A stretch of DNA of 64,000 nucleotides from Rhodospirillales bacterium 24-66-33 (GTDB taxonomy: Bacteria > Pseudomonadota > Alphaproteobacteria > Reyranellales > Reyranellaceae), in assembly GCA_002281855.1 (NCBI GenBank), contig NCHQ01000001.1:372001-436000 (forward strand), given 5' to 3'. A program made the position numbers and the translations under genes. Shown here in pieces: positions 51,034 through 59,856 of this stretch. The notes beneath the pieces are model-generated. The model was given only the letters and a program-made list of their open reading frames with translations. It ran no database searches and was not told the origin of the DNA. Position 1 is the stretch's first letter. Every line of letters starts with the position of its first letter.

Positions 51034-51417
51034 TTACTGGTGAGCGACGTCGCGGTCGTATTGCGGCTCGTCGGTGAACACGAGCAGGCTGCGCGCGTGG
51101 GTCTCGCGTTCCATGCAGTTCTCGTAGCCGGACGTGGCCGGAGACAGGCCGGATTCGAGGCAGGAATCGCGAGCGTCCGCGGTTACCCGCGCCATCGTGT
51201 AAGCGATCTCCGGCTTGCCCCATTCAATCGCGCGGGTGGCCTGCGACAGGCAATATTCATAGCCTTCCGTCTTCGGGGTTATCCCCTGCTCCCGGCAGAT
51301 GCGCTCGGCCTGGCTCTGGGCCGAGGCCGGCGGAACCGGCGGGGCCAAGACCACGATGCCTGCCATCAGGAACACGCTTCCCAGCGCCAGGCCGGCATTC
51401 AGCTGGTTGCGAGTCAT
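51034..51417 (-). CDS. Small secreted protein with two C-x14-C motifs
   Basis: A 127-residue protein with a signal peptide (about residues 1-34) and two copies of the motif found in the previous small protein: ICREQGITPKTEGYEYC and SCLESGLSPATSGYENC. Each has Gly four after and Pro seven after the first Cys, and C-x14-C spacing. I do not recognise a named domain, although similar cysteine motifs occur in other alphaproteobacterial hypothetical proteins. GGAG lies 8 nt before ATG 51417. Same strand as its shorter paralogue. Confidence 0.77.
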   Translation of the reverse strand: MTRNQLNAGLALGSVFLMAGIVVLAPPVPPASAQSQAERICREQGITPKTEGYEYCLSQATRAIEWGKPEIAYTMARVTADARDSCLESGLSPATSGYENCMERETHARSLLVFTDEPQYDRDVAHQ

Positions 51418-51540
51418 TGGGCGGCTCCGTTGAAAGGGTTGCGATCAGGTACTGAACAAACGCCCTGAATCGCCAAGGGGTTGCCGATACAAACGATACA
51501 TTCGTCTGCGCTTGCCCTTGTTCCGCCTCAATTCGGCCGG

Positions 51541-52707
51541 TCAGTAGCTCTTCGGCAGTCCCAGCACCCGTTCAGCAACGTAGCAGAGGATGAGCTGCTC
51601 GCTGACCGGGGCGATGCGCGCGATCATGACCTCGCGCAGGAAGCGTTCGACGTGGAACTCCTTGGCGTAGCCGTAGCCGCCATGGGTCAGGATCGCGCGT
51701 TCGCAGGCGTCGTAGGCGGAGCGGGCGCCGAGATACTTGGCCGAATTGGCCTCGGCACCGCACTCCTTGCCGTTGTCGTACAGCCAGGCCGCCTTGAAGG
51801 TCAGCAGGTTGGCCGCTTCGAGCTGCATCCAGCTCTCGGCGAGCGGGTGCTGGATCGCCTGGTTCTTGCCGATCGGCCGGCCGAACACGACCCGCTCCTT
51901 GGCGTACTGCGTCGCCTTGGCCAGCGCTACCTTGCCGATGCCGATCGCCTCGGCCGCGATCAGGATGCGCTCGGGGTTGAGCCCGTGCAGCAGATAGTGG
52001 AAGCCCTTGCCTTCCTCGCCGATGCGATCCTCGAGCGGCACCTTCAGCCCGTCGATGAACACCTGGTTGGTGTCGATCGCCTTGCGGCCCATCTTCTCGA
52101 TCTCGCGCACCTCGATCTTGCTGCGATCGAAGTCGGTGTAGAAGAGCGACAGCCCGTCGGTCGGCCGCTTGCACTTTTCCTTCGGCGTCGTGCGGGCGAT
52201 CAGCAGCATCTTGTCGGCGATCTGCGCTGTCGTGGTCCAGGTCTTCTTGCCGTGCACGACGTAGCCGTTGCCGTCGCGCTCCGCCTTGGTCTCGAGCGCC
52301 GTGGTGTTGAGGCCGGCGTCGGGCTCGGTGACGGCGAAGCAGCCCTTCACCTTTCCCTTGATGATGTCGGGCAGGATGCGCTTCTTCTGTTCCTCGGTGC
52401 CGAACACGACGATGGGGTTGGGGCCGAACACGTTGAGGTGGATCGCCGAGGCGCCCTGCAGCGCTGCGCCCGACTCGGCCACCGCCTGCATCATGATCGA
52501 GGCTTCGGTGATGCCGAGGCCGGAGCCGCCATATTCCTCCGGCATGGCGATGCCCAGCCATCCGGCATCGGCCATCGTGCGGTAGAAATCCTCAGGGAAG
52601 CCGCCGTCCTTGTCCTTCTTCAGCCAGTATTTGTCGTCGAACCCGGCACAGAGTTTGGCGACGCTGTCCTTGATGGCGAGCTGGTCTTCGGAAAAGGCGA
52701 AATCCAT
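51541..52707 (-). CDS. Acyl-CoA dehydrogenase
   Basis: A 388-residue FAD enzyme of the acyl-CoA dehydrogenase fold: FSEDQLAIKDSVAKL at the start, the FAD/substrate block CFAVTEPDAGLNTTALETKA near residue 120, and ILTHGGYGYAKEFHVERFLR near the end. The usual catalytic glutamate position near the C terminus cannot be assigned by eye. It passes electrons to ETF and then to the ETF-QO coded at 9 kb. It follows an alpha/beta hydrolase by 10 bp, so the two likely share a catabolic pathway. Confidence 0.93.
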   Translation of the reverse strand: MDFAFSEDQLAIKDSVAKLCAGFDDKYWLKKDKDGGFPEDFYRTMADAGWLGIAMPEEYGGSGLGITEASIMMQAVAESGAALQGASAIHLNVFGPNPIVVFGTEEQKKRILPDIIKGKVKGCFAVTEPDAGLNTTALETKAERDGNGYVVHGKKTWTTTAQIADKMLLIARTTPKEKCKRPTDGLSLFYTDFDRSKIEVREIEKMGRKAIDTNQVFIDGLKVPLEDRIGEEGKGFHYLLHGLNPERILIAAEAIGIGKVALAKATQYAKERVVFGRPIGKNQAIQHPLAESWMQLEAANLLTFKAAWLYDNGKECGAEANSAKYLGARSAYDACERAILTHGGYGYAKEFHVERFLREVMIARIAPVSEQLILCYVAERVLGLPKSY

Positions 52708-52717
52708 TTGTCGTGTC

Positions 52718-53512
52718 CTAACGATTGAGGCCGAGGAAGCTCATCATGAGCCGGTTGAACGGCTCGGGCCGCTCGACGTTGGGCAGATGGCGGGCCTTGG
52801 CGATGTCCTCGTAGCGCGCGCCGGGGATTTTCGAGGCGATGAGCTTGTTGCGGTCGGGCGGCGTCGCCGGATCGTCGTCGCCGCAGATCACCAGGGTCGG
52901 GACCTTGATGGTCGGCAGCCTGTCGAGATAGTCGAAGTTCTGGATGGCCGCGGCGCAGCCCAGGAAGCCCAGATCCGACGTGCCGCAGATCGTCGAGTGG
53001 ATCTCCTTCCACCGCGTCGGATTGGCTTCCTTGAACTCCGAGGTGAACCACCGCTCCATGTTGCCGTCGGCCAGCGCCTTCACGCCATTCTCCCGGACGG
53101 CCGCCTTGCGCTGGTCCCATAGGCCCGCCGAATCGTCGGGCGAGGAGGGGTGGGTGTCGCACAAGGTCAGCGAGTGCAGGCGCTCCGGATAGGCGAGGGC
53201 AAAGCCCTGGCCGATCATGCCGCCGATCGACAGGCCGATGTAATGGACCTTCCAGATGCCCAGCACGTCGAGCGCACCTTTCACGTCGCCTGCCAGCTCG
53301 TCCATCGTGTAGTCGCCTTCGACGGGCTGGCTGCCGCCATGGCCGCGCATGTCGAGCCGCAGCACGCGATAACCGGCGGCCAGCAGCGGCACCAGCTGCT
53401 CGGTCCACATGCCGCCATCGGCTGCGAGGGAATGGGTGAAGCAGACGGCCGGCGCGTTCTGCGGCCCGGCGAGGTCGAAGTAGATCTTACGTCCGTCGAG
53501 ATTGAGCAGCAT
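52718..53512 (-). CDS. Alpha/beta hydrolase (3-oxoadipate enol-lactonase-like)
   Basis: A 264-residue hydrolase. The nucleophile elbow is GLSIGGMIGQ (about residues 94-103), the acid lies in CGDDDPATPPD and the histidine in ARHLPNVERPE. The arrangement LRLDMRGHGGS and IGLSIGGMIGQGFALAYPER is typical of PcaD-like lactonases, which end the beta-ketoadipate branch, but other esters are possible as no pca genes are near. It is upstream of the acyl-CoA dehydrogenase gene. Confidence 0.87.
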   Translation of the reverse strand: MLLNLDGRKIYFDLAGPQNAPAVCFTHSLAADGGMWTEQLVPLLAAGYRVLRLDMRGHGGSQPVEGDYTMDELAGDVKGALDVLGIWKVHYIGLSIGGMIGQGFALAYPERLHSLTLCDTHPSSPDDSAGLWDQRKAAVRENGVKALADGNMERWFTSEFKEANPTRWKEIHSTICGTSDLGFLGCAAAIQNFDYLDRLPTIKVPTLVICGDDDPATPPDRNKLIASKIPGARYEDIAKARHLPNVERPEPFNRLMMSFLGLNR

Positions 53513-53521
53513 TTGAACCCC

Positions 53522-53624
53522 TTGTCATCCTGAGCGCAGCGAAGGATTTCGCGCCAACCGCGGTCGGCGTCTGGCCGCCATGTGAGGTCCTTCGCATTGG
53601 TCCAGGGCGGGGGTTACCCCGCCC
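53522..53624. repeat. Palindromic repeat, family A (third copy) plus a GC hairpin
   Basis: Bases 53522-53547 repeat the core TCCTGAGCGCAGCGAAGGA found at 6930-7019; a degraded opposite arm (GGTCCTTCGC) lies at about 53586. Then GGGCGGGG (53605-53612) and CCCCGCCC (53617-53624) form an 8-bp stem just after the SDR gene on the minus strand, which could terminate it. Confidence 0.65.
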
Positions 53625-53638
53625 GAGACGACACTTAA

Positions 53639-54409
53639 TCACATCGCCGAGATGCCGCCGTCGATGATCACTTCCGAGCCGGTCATGAAGCTCGATTCAT
53701 CGGAGGCGAGGAAGACGATCGCCCAGCCCACTTCCTCGGGCCGGCCGAGGCGGCCGATCGGGACCTGCTTGCCGAGCTTCTGCTGCATCAGGTCTTGGCC
53801 GAAGCGGTCGCGATACTTGTCGAGGATCGGCGTGTCGATGAAGGTCGGATGCACCGAATTGCAGCGGATGTTGTAGCCCGACTTGGCGCAGTGCAGCGCC
53901 ACCGACTTGCTGAGCAGGCGGACGCCGGCCTTGGCCGAATTGTAGGCCGCCATGTTGGCGCCGGCGATGATGCCGGAGATCGACGAGATGTTGATCACCG
54001 ACCCACCGAGCCGTGCGGTGTGCTTCTTGATCTCCGAGACGCCATGCTTGCAGCCCAGGAACACGCCGTCGAGGTCGATGGCGTGCACCTTGCGCCATTC
54101 CTCGAGCGTGATCTCCTCGACCGTCTTGCTGAGTCCGATGCCGGCCGAATTCAGCAGCACATGGATGGCGCCGAACTTGTCGACGGTTTCCTGGATCGCG
54201 GCCTTCCAGTTGTCCTCGCTGGTGACGTCGAGCTTCACGAAATGGCCGGCCGAGCCCAGCCGGTCGGCGACGGCCTTGCCGCGATCGACGGCGACGTCGG
54301 CCACCACGACGCGGGCACCTTCTTTCGCCATGAGTTCGGCGGCATTGGCGCCGAGGCCCGAGGCGCCGCCGGTGATGAGCGCAACCTTACCGGCCAGACG
54401 ATCCGTCAT
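53639..54409 (-). CDS. SDR-family oxidoreductase
   Basis: A 256-residue NAD(P)-dependent short-chain dehydrogenase. The cofactor motif is LITGGASGLGANAA (about residues 11-24), with VVVADVAVDRG suggesting NAD preference (Asp after beta2), the NSAG motif, the catalytic Ser in INISSISGIIAG and Y-x-x-x-K in AAYNSAKAG. The substrate is unknown. GGAGG lies shortly before the ATG. Its ATG overlaps the stop of the EamA transporter gene as ATGA, so they are translated together. Confidence 0.93.
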   Translation of the reverse strand: MTDRLAGKVALITGGASGLGANAAELMAKEGARVVVADVAVDRGKAVADRLGSAGHFVKLDVTSEDNWKAAIQETVDKFGAIHVLLNSAGIGLSKTVEEITLEEWRKVHAIDLDGVFLGCKHGVSEIKKHTARLGGSVINISSISGIIAGANMAAYNSAKAGVRLLSKSVALHCAKSGYNIRCNSVHPTFIDTPILDKYRDRFGQDLMQQKLGKQVPIGRLGRPEEVGWAIVFLASDESSFMTGSEVIIDGGISAM

Positions 54410-55332
54410 TTCTTCTTTCCTCCCGCGGCGGCCCCCGCTCTTGCCTCGCGGTGGGCGATATAGGTCGTGGACGCCACGATGATCGCCGCGCCCACGAAGG
54501 TCCAGATATCCGAGGTCTTGCCCCAGACCGCCACATCCATCAAGGCGGCCCAGACGATGCCCAGGAAGGTGATGGACTGCAGGGCGGAAATGTCGAGCAG
54601 GCGATAGGCCCAGGTGATGAAGAAGTAACCCATCGTCCCGAAGAAGCCGGCGGCCAGGAACAGCAGGAGCTGGTCGGGGGTCGGCGTCTGCCAGAACCAC
54701 AGGCCGAGGGGCGTGAAGCAGATCGCGCCGATCACGCTCTGCCACAGCACGACGACCGCAGGCTTGTCGCGGCCCGACACGACCTTGGCCACCAGATTGG
54801 AGCCGGCGATGAGAGGCACGGCGCATAGCATCATGACGATGCCGGGGTTCACGGTGACGAGGCCCGGCCGGACGATGATCAGCATGCCTGCGAAGCCGAT
54901 GCCGACCGCCAGCCAGCGCCGCCAGTGTACCGTCTCGCGCAGGAAGATCACGGCGCCCAGGGTGACGAAGATCGGGCCGGTGAAGCCCAGCGCCGCCATG
55001 GTGGCGAGCGGCAACCAGACCACGGCCTCGTACCACAGCGCATAGCCCGAGGTATGGAAGAGGCCGCGGAAGCAGTGGAGCTTCAGGTCGTAGGTTCTCA
55101 TGCCGGCGAAGCCGGCGCGCCAGAAGAGATAGGGCGCGATCAGCGCGACGCCGGCGACCCAGCGGCCCCAGGCGACGTAGAGCGGCGGCATCTCGCTCGC
55201 CAGTTCCTTCACCGAGGCGTTCAGGAAGTTGAAGAAGAGGCCCGACAGCACGGCCAGGAAGAAGCCGCGGGCCGTGCGCGAGGGGATCAGGCGCGACAGG
55301 CTGTCGGTCGTGTCGATGGCGGGGGCGGACAT
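54406..55332 (-). CDS. EamA/DMT-family transporter
   Basis: A 308-residue inner-membrane protein with ten predicted helices made of two EamA repeats (GFFLAVLSGLFFNFLNASVK and GIVMMLCAVPLIAGSNLVAK regions). Members export metabolites such as amino acids, or import some solutes. No substrate can be named. It overlaps the SDR gene by 4 bp and diverges from the copper amine oxidase gene over about 120 bp. Confidence 0.9.
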   Translation of the reverse strand: MSAPAIDTTDSLSRLIPSRTARGFFLAVLSGLFFNFLNASVKELASEMPPLYVAWGRWVAGVALIAPYLFWRAGFAGMRTYDLKLHCFRGLFHTSGYALWYEAVVWLPLATMAALGFTGPIFVTLGAVIFLRETVHWRRWLAVGIGFAGMLIIVRPGLVTVNPGIVMMLCAVPLIAGSNLVAKVVSGRDKPAVVVLWQSVIGAICFTPLGLWFWQTPTPDQLLLFLAAGFFGTMGYFFITWAYRLLDISALQSITFLGIVWAALMDVAVWGKTSDIWTFVGAAIIVASTTYIAHREARAGAAAGGKKK

Positions 55333-55452
55333 GTGCCGGCAGAGGAAGCCGATATGGGGTCGGGGTCAAGGCACTGCTTTTGCAGGTCGGCCCCTAGGGC
55401 GCGTCTTGCGCTCCGCGATCGCCACCGTGACAATGCCGTCGAGAGGAAAACC

Positions 55453-57390
55453 ATGCCCGATGCCATCGCCGAGACCCTGACGCACGCGGCCCCCGGTCAT
55501 CCGCTCGATCCCCTGACACCCGACGAGATTCGCCGAGCGTCGGCGGCCGTGCGAGCGGCACACGATCTCGGGCCGGGCATGATGTTCGAAACGGTGAGCC
55601 TGCACGAACCCGACAAGAACGTCGTGAGTGATTTCCGGGCGGGCGAGTCGTTTCCGCGCGAGGCGTTCGTTTGCGCGTTCGACCGCACCAACGGCCAGGT
55701 CTGGGAGGCCCGGGTGGACCTCGTCGCCGATAAGGTCGTCGACTGGCGGCACGTTCCCGGCGTCCGGCCGCGCATCCTGGTTGACGACATAACGCTGGTT
55801 GGAGAGGTGGCGCGGGCCGATCCTCGCTTCCGCGAGGCCCTGGCCCGGCGCGGCATCACCGACATCGAGAACGTCCAGGTCGACCCCTGGTCGGCCGGCA
55901 ACTACGGGCTGCCGGACGAAGAGGGCCGGCGGCTCTCGCATACTTTCTGCTGGTACCGGAGCGAGAAGAACGACAACGGTTATGCCCATCCCATCGAGGG
56001 GCTGTGTGCCGTCGTCGATCTCGATCGTGCCGAGGTGCTGCGCGTCGACGACTACGGCGTGGCCGACGTGCCGAGGCTCGATCGCAACTATGCCGCCCGC
56101 TATCGAAGCGTCTTTCGCGATGACGTGAAGCCGCTGGAGATCGTCCAGCCGGCCGGCCCGAGCTTCGTCGTCGAGGGCAACGAGGTGCGCTGGCAGAAAT
56201 GGCGTTTCCGCGTCGGCTTCAATGCCCGCGAAGGGCTTGTGCTGCATGCGATCGGCTACGAGGACGATGGACGGCTGCGGTCGGTGCTGCACCGGGCGGC
56301 CTTGTCCGAGATGGTCGTGCCCTACGGCCACCCCGGCGGCGGGCATTTCCGCAAGAATGCCTTCGATGTCGGCGAGTACGGCATCGGCGTGCTGGCCAAT
56401 TCCCTGACGCTGGGCTGCGATTGTCTCGGCGTCATCCGCTACTTCGACGCCTGGCTGGCCGACAGCAAGGGCGATCCCTACTGCATCGAGAGCGCGGTTT
56501 GCCTGCACGAGGAGGATTTCGGCATCCTGTGGAAGCACACCGACCTGTTCACGGGCGAGGTTGACGTGAGGCGCGCCCGGCGGCTGGTCGTGTCGTCGAT
56601 CTCGACCATCGGCAACTACGAGTACGGCTCGTTCTGGTACTTTCACCAGGACGGCTCGATCCACTTCGAGATGAAGGCGACCGGTATCATGAACACCGCC
56701 GGCCTGCGGCCCGGCGAAGCGCCGGACTATGGGACGATCGTGTCGCCGGGCGTCTATGCCCACTACCATCAGCACGTCTTCAACATGCGCCTCGACGTGG
56801 CGGTCGACGGCGAGCGCAACCGCGTGGTCGAGGTCGACACCGTGGCGTTGCCCATGGGCGCCGACAATCCGTACGGCAATGCCTTCACCACGCGCCAGAC
56901 GGTCCTGGCAACCGAGCAGGGCGCGCAGCGCAACGTCGACTTCAACGCCGCCCGCTTCTGGAAGATCGAGAGTGCCGAGGCCCGCAACGGGCTGGGCCAG
57001 CCCACCGCCTACAAGTTGCTGCCGCTGAGCCCGATCCCCACCTTCTCCCATCCCCAGTCGATGGTCACCCGGCGCGCGGCCTTCATGACCCGGCAACTCT
57101 GGGTCACCGCCTACCATCCCGACGAGCTTTACGCGGCCGGCCGCTACCCCAACCAGAGCAGCGGCGGCGACGGATTGCCGGCCTGGACGGCGTCGGACCG
57201 CCCGCTGGTCGATACCGATGTCGTGATCTGGCACAGTTTCGGTCTGCACCACATTCCGCGTCCCGAGGATTTTCCGGTCCAGCCGGTGATCACCGCCGGT
57301 TTCGCCCTTCATCCCACCGGATTCTTCACGGAGAATCCGGCTCTCGATGTCCCGCCCTCCGCAAGCCGCATGAGCTGCTGCGTCGATTGA
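55453..57390 (+). CDS. Copper-containing primary-amine oxidase
   Basis: A 645-residue enzyme that oxidises primary amines to aldehydes with release of ammonia and hydrogen peroxide. The cofactor tyrosine Y389 is in the TPQ motif TIGNYEY, the copper histidines are H439 and H441 (HQHVF) and H600 (GLHHIPRPED), and the catalytic base is D305 in FDVGEYGIG. There is no signal peptide, as in the cytosolic Arthrobacter phenylethylamine oxidase, which it resembles in length. ATG 55453 has a GAGAGGAAA site. A VOC-fold dioxygenase-like gene follows after 25 bp; together they may degrade an aromatic amine. Confidence 0.94.
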   Translation: MPDAIAETLTHAAPGHPLDPLTPDEIRRASAAVRAAHDLGPGMMFETVSLHEPDKNVVSDFRAGESFPREAFVCAFDRTNGQVWEARVDLVADKVVDWRHVPGVRPRILVDDITLVGEVARADPRFREALARRGITDIENVQVDPWSAGNYGLPDEEGRRLSHTFCWYRSEKNDNGYAHPIEGLCAVVDLDRAEVLRVDDYGVADVPRLDRNYAARYRSVFRDDVKPLEIVQPAGPSFVVEGNEVRWQKWRFRVGFNAREGLVLHAIGYEDDGRLRSVLHRAALSEMVVPYGHPGGGHFRKNAFDVGEYGIGVLANSLTLGCDCLGVIRYFDAWLADSKGDPYCIESAVCLHEEDFGILWKHTDLFTGEVDVRRARRLVVSSISTIGNYEYGSFWYFHQDGSIHFEMKATGIMNTAGLRPGEAPDYGTIVSPGVYAHYHQHVFNMRLDVAVDGERNRVVEVDTVALPMGADNPYGNAFTTRQTVLATEQGAQRNVDFNAARFWKIESAEARNGLGQPTAYKLLPLSPIPTFSHPQSMVTRRAAFMTRQLWVTAYHPDELYAAGRYPNQSSGGDGLPAWTASDRPLVDTDVVIWHSFGLHHIPRPEDFPVQPVITAGFALHPTGFFTENPALDVPPSASRMSCCVD

Positions 57391-57415
57391 CGCGGCCTGG
57401 ATCGAGGAGATTGCC

Positions 57416-58024
57416 ATGGATACCGTGATCGAGGCCGCATCGCGCCGCCGGAGCCTGTCGGACAAGCCAACCGCGCCCATCCTGTTCGCCCATTTCGTGC
57501 TGCGCTCGTCGAACGTGCAGCCGATGATCGACTGGTATTCGGCGGTGCTGAACATGCACGTGGTCCAGCGCACCGAGTACATCTGCTTCCTGACCTATGA
57601 CGACGAGCATCATCGGCTGGGCATCGTCAATCTGGCGGGGTTGAAGTCGCCCGATGCCAGGACCTCGGGTCTCGCGCATGTCGCCTATACGTTCGGCGAC
57701 AGCGGCGCGCTGCTCTCGACCTATCGCCGCGTGAAGGCGCTGGGCATCGAGCCGGCGCGCTGCATCCATCACGGGCCGACCGTGTCGATCTACTATCGTG
57801 ATCCCGACGGCAACGGCGTCGAACTGCAGGTCGACCGCTATGAGACGAAGGAGGCGACGGCGGCCTACTTCCAGACCGAAGCGTTCCGGAAGAACCCGAT
57901 CGGCGTCGCCTTTGATCCCGAGGCGCTGGTGAAAGCCTACGAGGCCGGCGCTCCGGAAAGCGAATTGCTCGACATGCCGGACGGTCCGCCCGCACCGCCG
58001 CAATCGGCGCCTTCTCCTCGTTAG
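57416..58024 (+). CDS. VOC-family extradiol dioxygenase-like protein
   Basis: A 202-residue protein with the VOC fold and the metal triad spacing of type I extradiol dioxygenases: His in LFAHFVLRSSNVQ, His in LAHVAYTFGD and Glu in NGVELQVDRYE. Extradiol enzymes open catechols, but many of this small group have other or unknown substrates. It starts 25 bp after the amine oxidase and likely shares its transcript, which hints at an aromatic amine-derived substrate. Confidence 0.85.
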   Translation: MDTVIEAASRRRSLSDKPTAPILFAHFVLRSSNVQPMIDWYSAVLNMHVVQRTEYICFLTYDDEHHRLGIVNLAGLKSPDARTSGLAHVAYTFGDSGALLSTYRRVKALGIEPARCIHHGPTVSIYYRDPDGNGVELQVDRYETKEATAAYFQTEAFRKNPIGVAFDPEALVKAYEAGAPESELLDMPDGPPAPPQSAPSPR

Positions 58025-58045
58025 GACCGTGCGCGTCAGAACGCG

Positions 58046-58414
58046 CTAGAACAACCAGATCAGCGTCGAGCCGCCGATGAGGCCGATGGCGATGGCCGTG
58101 CCGACCATGACTTTGACGGACGGGCGATAGGTCTCGTCGTCGATCGTCTTGCCGACATGGAGGTAGTGCCAGGTCGAGCCGGCCAGCATGACGATGCCCA
58201 GCATGACCAGCCCGATCCCGAGCTTCTCGACATGGCGGTTGGCGAGATCGCGCACCTGCGGGACGACCTGATGCATTTCCATCAGGAACAGCGCGAAGCG
58301 GTTGATCGCAACGCCCAGCGTCATCACCGCAATCGACGTCCGGATCCAGGCGAGGAACGTGCGCTCGTTGGCCAGATGATCGGTGACGTGCCGGCTCGTC
58401 TTCGGATTGTCCAC
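58046..58414 (-). CDS. DUF202 (YidH-like) membrane protein
   Basis: A 122-residue protein with three hydrophobic segments and the DUF202 block HLANERTFLAWIRTSIAVMT followed by LGVAINRF. The function of the family is unknown. It begins with GTG 58414. It converges with the VOC-dioxygenase gene. Confidence 0.9.
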   Translation of the reverse strand: MDNPKTSRHVTDHLANERTFLAWIRTSIAVMTLGVAINRFALFLMEMHQVVPQVRDLANRHVEKLGIGLVMLGIVMLAGSTWHYLHVGKTIDDETYRPSVKVMVGTAIAIGLIGGSTLIWLF

Positions 58415-58480
58415 GGTGACTCCTGCGTCGCTCTTCTCATGTTCCTATTCCCCGCTAGGGGGAGATGAGTATGAGGCCCC

Positions 58481-58514
58481 AAAGAAAAAGGCGCGATCCC
58501 TTGGGATCGCGCCT
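58481..58514 (-). terminator. Rho-independent terminator of the acyl-CoA dehydrogenase gene
   Basis: AGGCGCGATCCC (58489-58500) and GGGATCGCGCCT (58503-58514) make a perfect 12-bp stem with a 2-nt centre. Read on the minus strand it is followed by TTTTTCTTT, so it ends the transcript of the dehydrogenase at 58537-59760. Confidence 0.85.
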
Positions 58515-58536
58515 CGTTCCGTCCCGGTACCGGGAC

Positions 58537-59760
58537 TCAGTTGTACTTGGCGATCTCGAGACGGCCAACCTGGTCGCGATGGACCTCGTCCGGACCGTCG
58601 GCCAGGCGCAGGGTGCGCTGGTGGGCGTACATGCTGGCCAGCTTGAACACCTGGCTGACGCCGCCGGCGCCATGCAGCTGCAGGCAGCGGTCGACGACCT
58701 TCGAGGTGATGTTCGGCACCGCCACCTTGATCATCGCGATCTGCTGGCGGGCTTCCTTGTTGCCGAACTTGTCCATCGCCCAGGCGGCCTTGAGGACCAG
58801 CAGGCGGGCCATGTCGATTTCCATGCGCATGTCGGCGACATGGGCCTTGGTGACGCCCATCTCGGAGATCTTCTGGCCGAACGCGGTGCGGCTCTTGGCG
58901 CGCTTGATCGCCATTTCGAGAGCCCGCTCGGCGACGCCGATGGCGCGCATGCAGTGATGGATGCGGCCCGGTCCGAGGCGGCCCTGGGCAATTTCGAAGC
59001 CGCGGCCCTCGCCGAGGAGGATGGCCGACTTCGGCACGCGCACGTTGTCGTAGACCACTTCGGCATGGCCGTGCGGGGCGTCATCATAGCCGAACACGTG
59101 CAGCATCTTCACGATCTTGATGCCGGGCGCGTCGCGCGGCACGACGATCATCGACTGCTGGCGGTAGGCAGGCGCGTTGGGATCGCTCTTGCCCATCAGG
59201 ATGATGACCTTGCAGCGCGGGTCGCCCATGCCCGACGACCACCACTTGCGGCCGTTGATGACATAGTCGTTGCCGTCGGACTCGATGCGGCACTCGACGT
59301 TGCGCGCGTCGGACGAGGCGACCGCCGGCTCGGTCATGGCGAAGCAGGAGCGGATATCGCCGTTGAGCAGCGGCTTCAGCCACTTCTCCTTGTGCTCCGC
59401 CGTGCCGTAGCGGGCGAACACTTCCATATTGCCGGTGTCCGGCGCCGAGCAGTTGACCGCCTCGGAGGCGATCGACGAACGGCCGAGCACTTCGCAGATC
59501 GGGGCGTATTCGAGGTTGCTGAGGCCCATCGTGCCGTGCGTGTCGCCGGTCTCGCGGTCGGCCGGCAGGAACATGTTCCACAGACCGCGCTTCTTGGCCT
59601 CGGCCTTGCATTCTTCGATGATCGGCGGAAGCTGCCAGCGATCCTTGGCGGTCTCCATCTGCTCTTCGTAGATGGGCTCGGCCGGATAGATGACCTCGTC
59701 CATGAATTTGTTGAGCTTCTCGAGCAGCGCCTTGCTGCGATCCGAGTATTCGAAGTCCAT
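58537..59760 (-). CDS. Acyl-CoA dehydrogenase (ACAD10/11-like)
   Basis: A 407-residue FAD enzyme. Family blocks are [20 protein letters not shown] near residue 140 (the ACAD11-like form with ASSDA), the segment [34 protein letters not shown], and [20 protein letters not shown] near the end. Start ATG 59760 has GGGAGA 5 nt ahead; a GTG one codon upstream is also possible. The substrate acyl-CoA is unknown. The neighbouring divergent pair OxlT-like/feruloyl-CoA synthase-like genes begins 96 bp further. Confidence 0.93.
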   Translation of the reverse strand: MDFEYSDRSKALLEKLNKFMDEVIYPAEPIYEEQMETAKDRWQLPPIIEECKAEAKKRGLWNMFLPADRETGDTHGTMGLSNLEYAPICEVLGRSSIASEAVNCSAPDTGNMEVFARYGTAEHKEKWLKPLLNGDIRSCFAMTEPAVASSDARNVECRIESDGNDYVINGRKWWSSGMGDPRCKVIILMGKSDPNAPAYRQQSMIVVPRDAPGIKIVKMLHVFGYDDAPHGHAEVVYDNVRVPKSAILLGEGRGFEIAQGRLGPGRIHHCMRAIGVAERALEMAIKRAKSRTAFGQKISEMGVTKAHVADMRMEIDMARLLVLKAAWAMDKFGNKEARQQIAMIKVAVPNITSKVVDRCLQLHGAGGVSQVFKLASMYAHQRTLRLADGPDEVHRDQVGRLEIAKYN

Positions 59761-59856
59761 CACTCTCTCCCTTTATGCTGCGGCGGACTCTGGCCGAAAA
59801 CCGCCACGATGTGAACGGGCATTCAGGTCGCACGCCGATTTCGACTTGCGGTCGAG

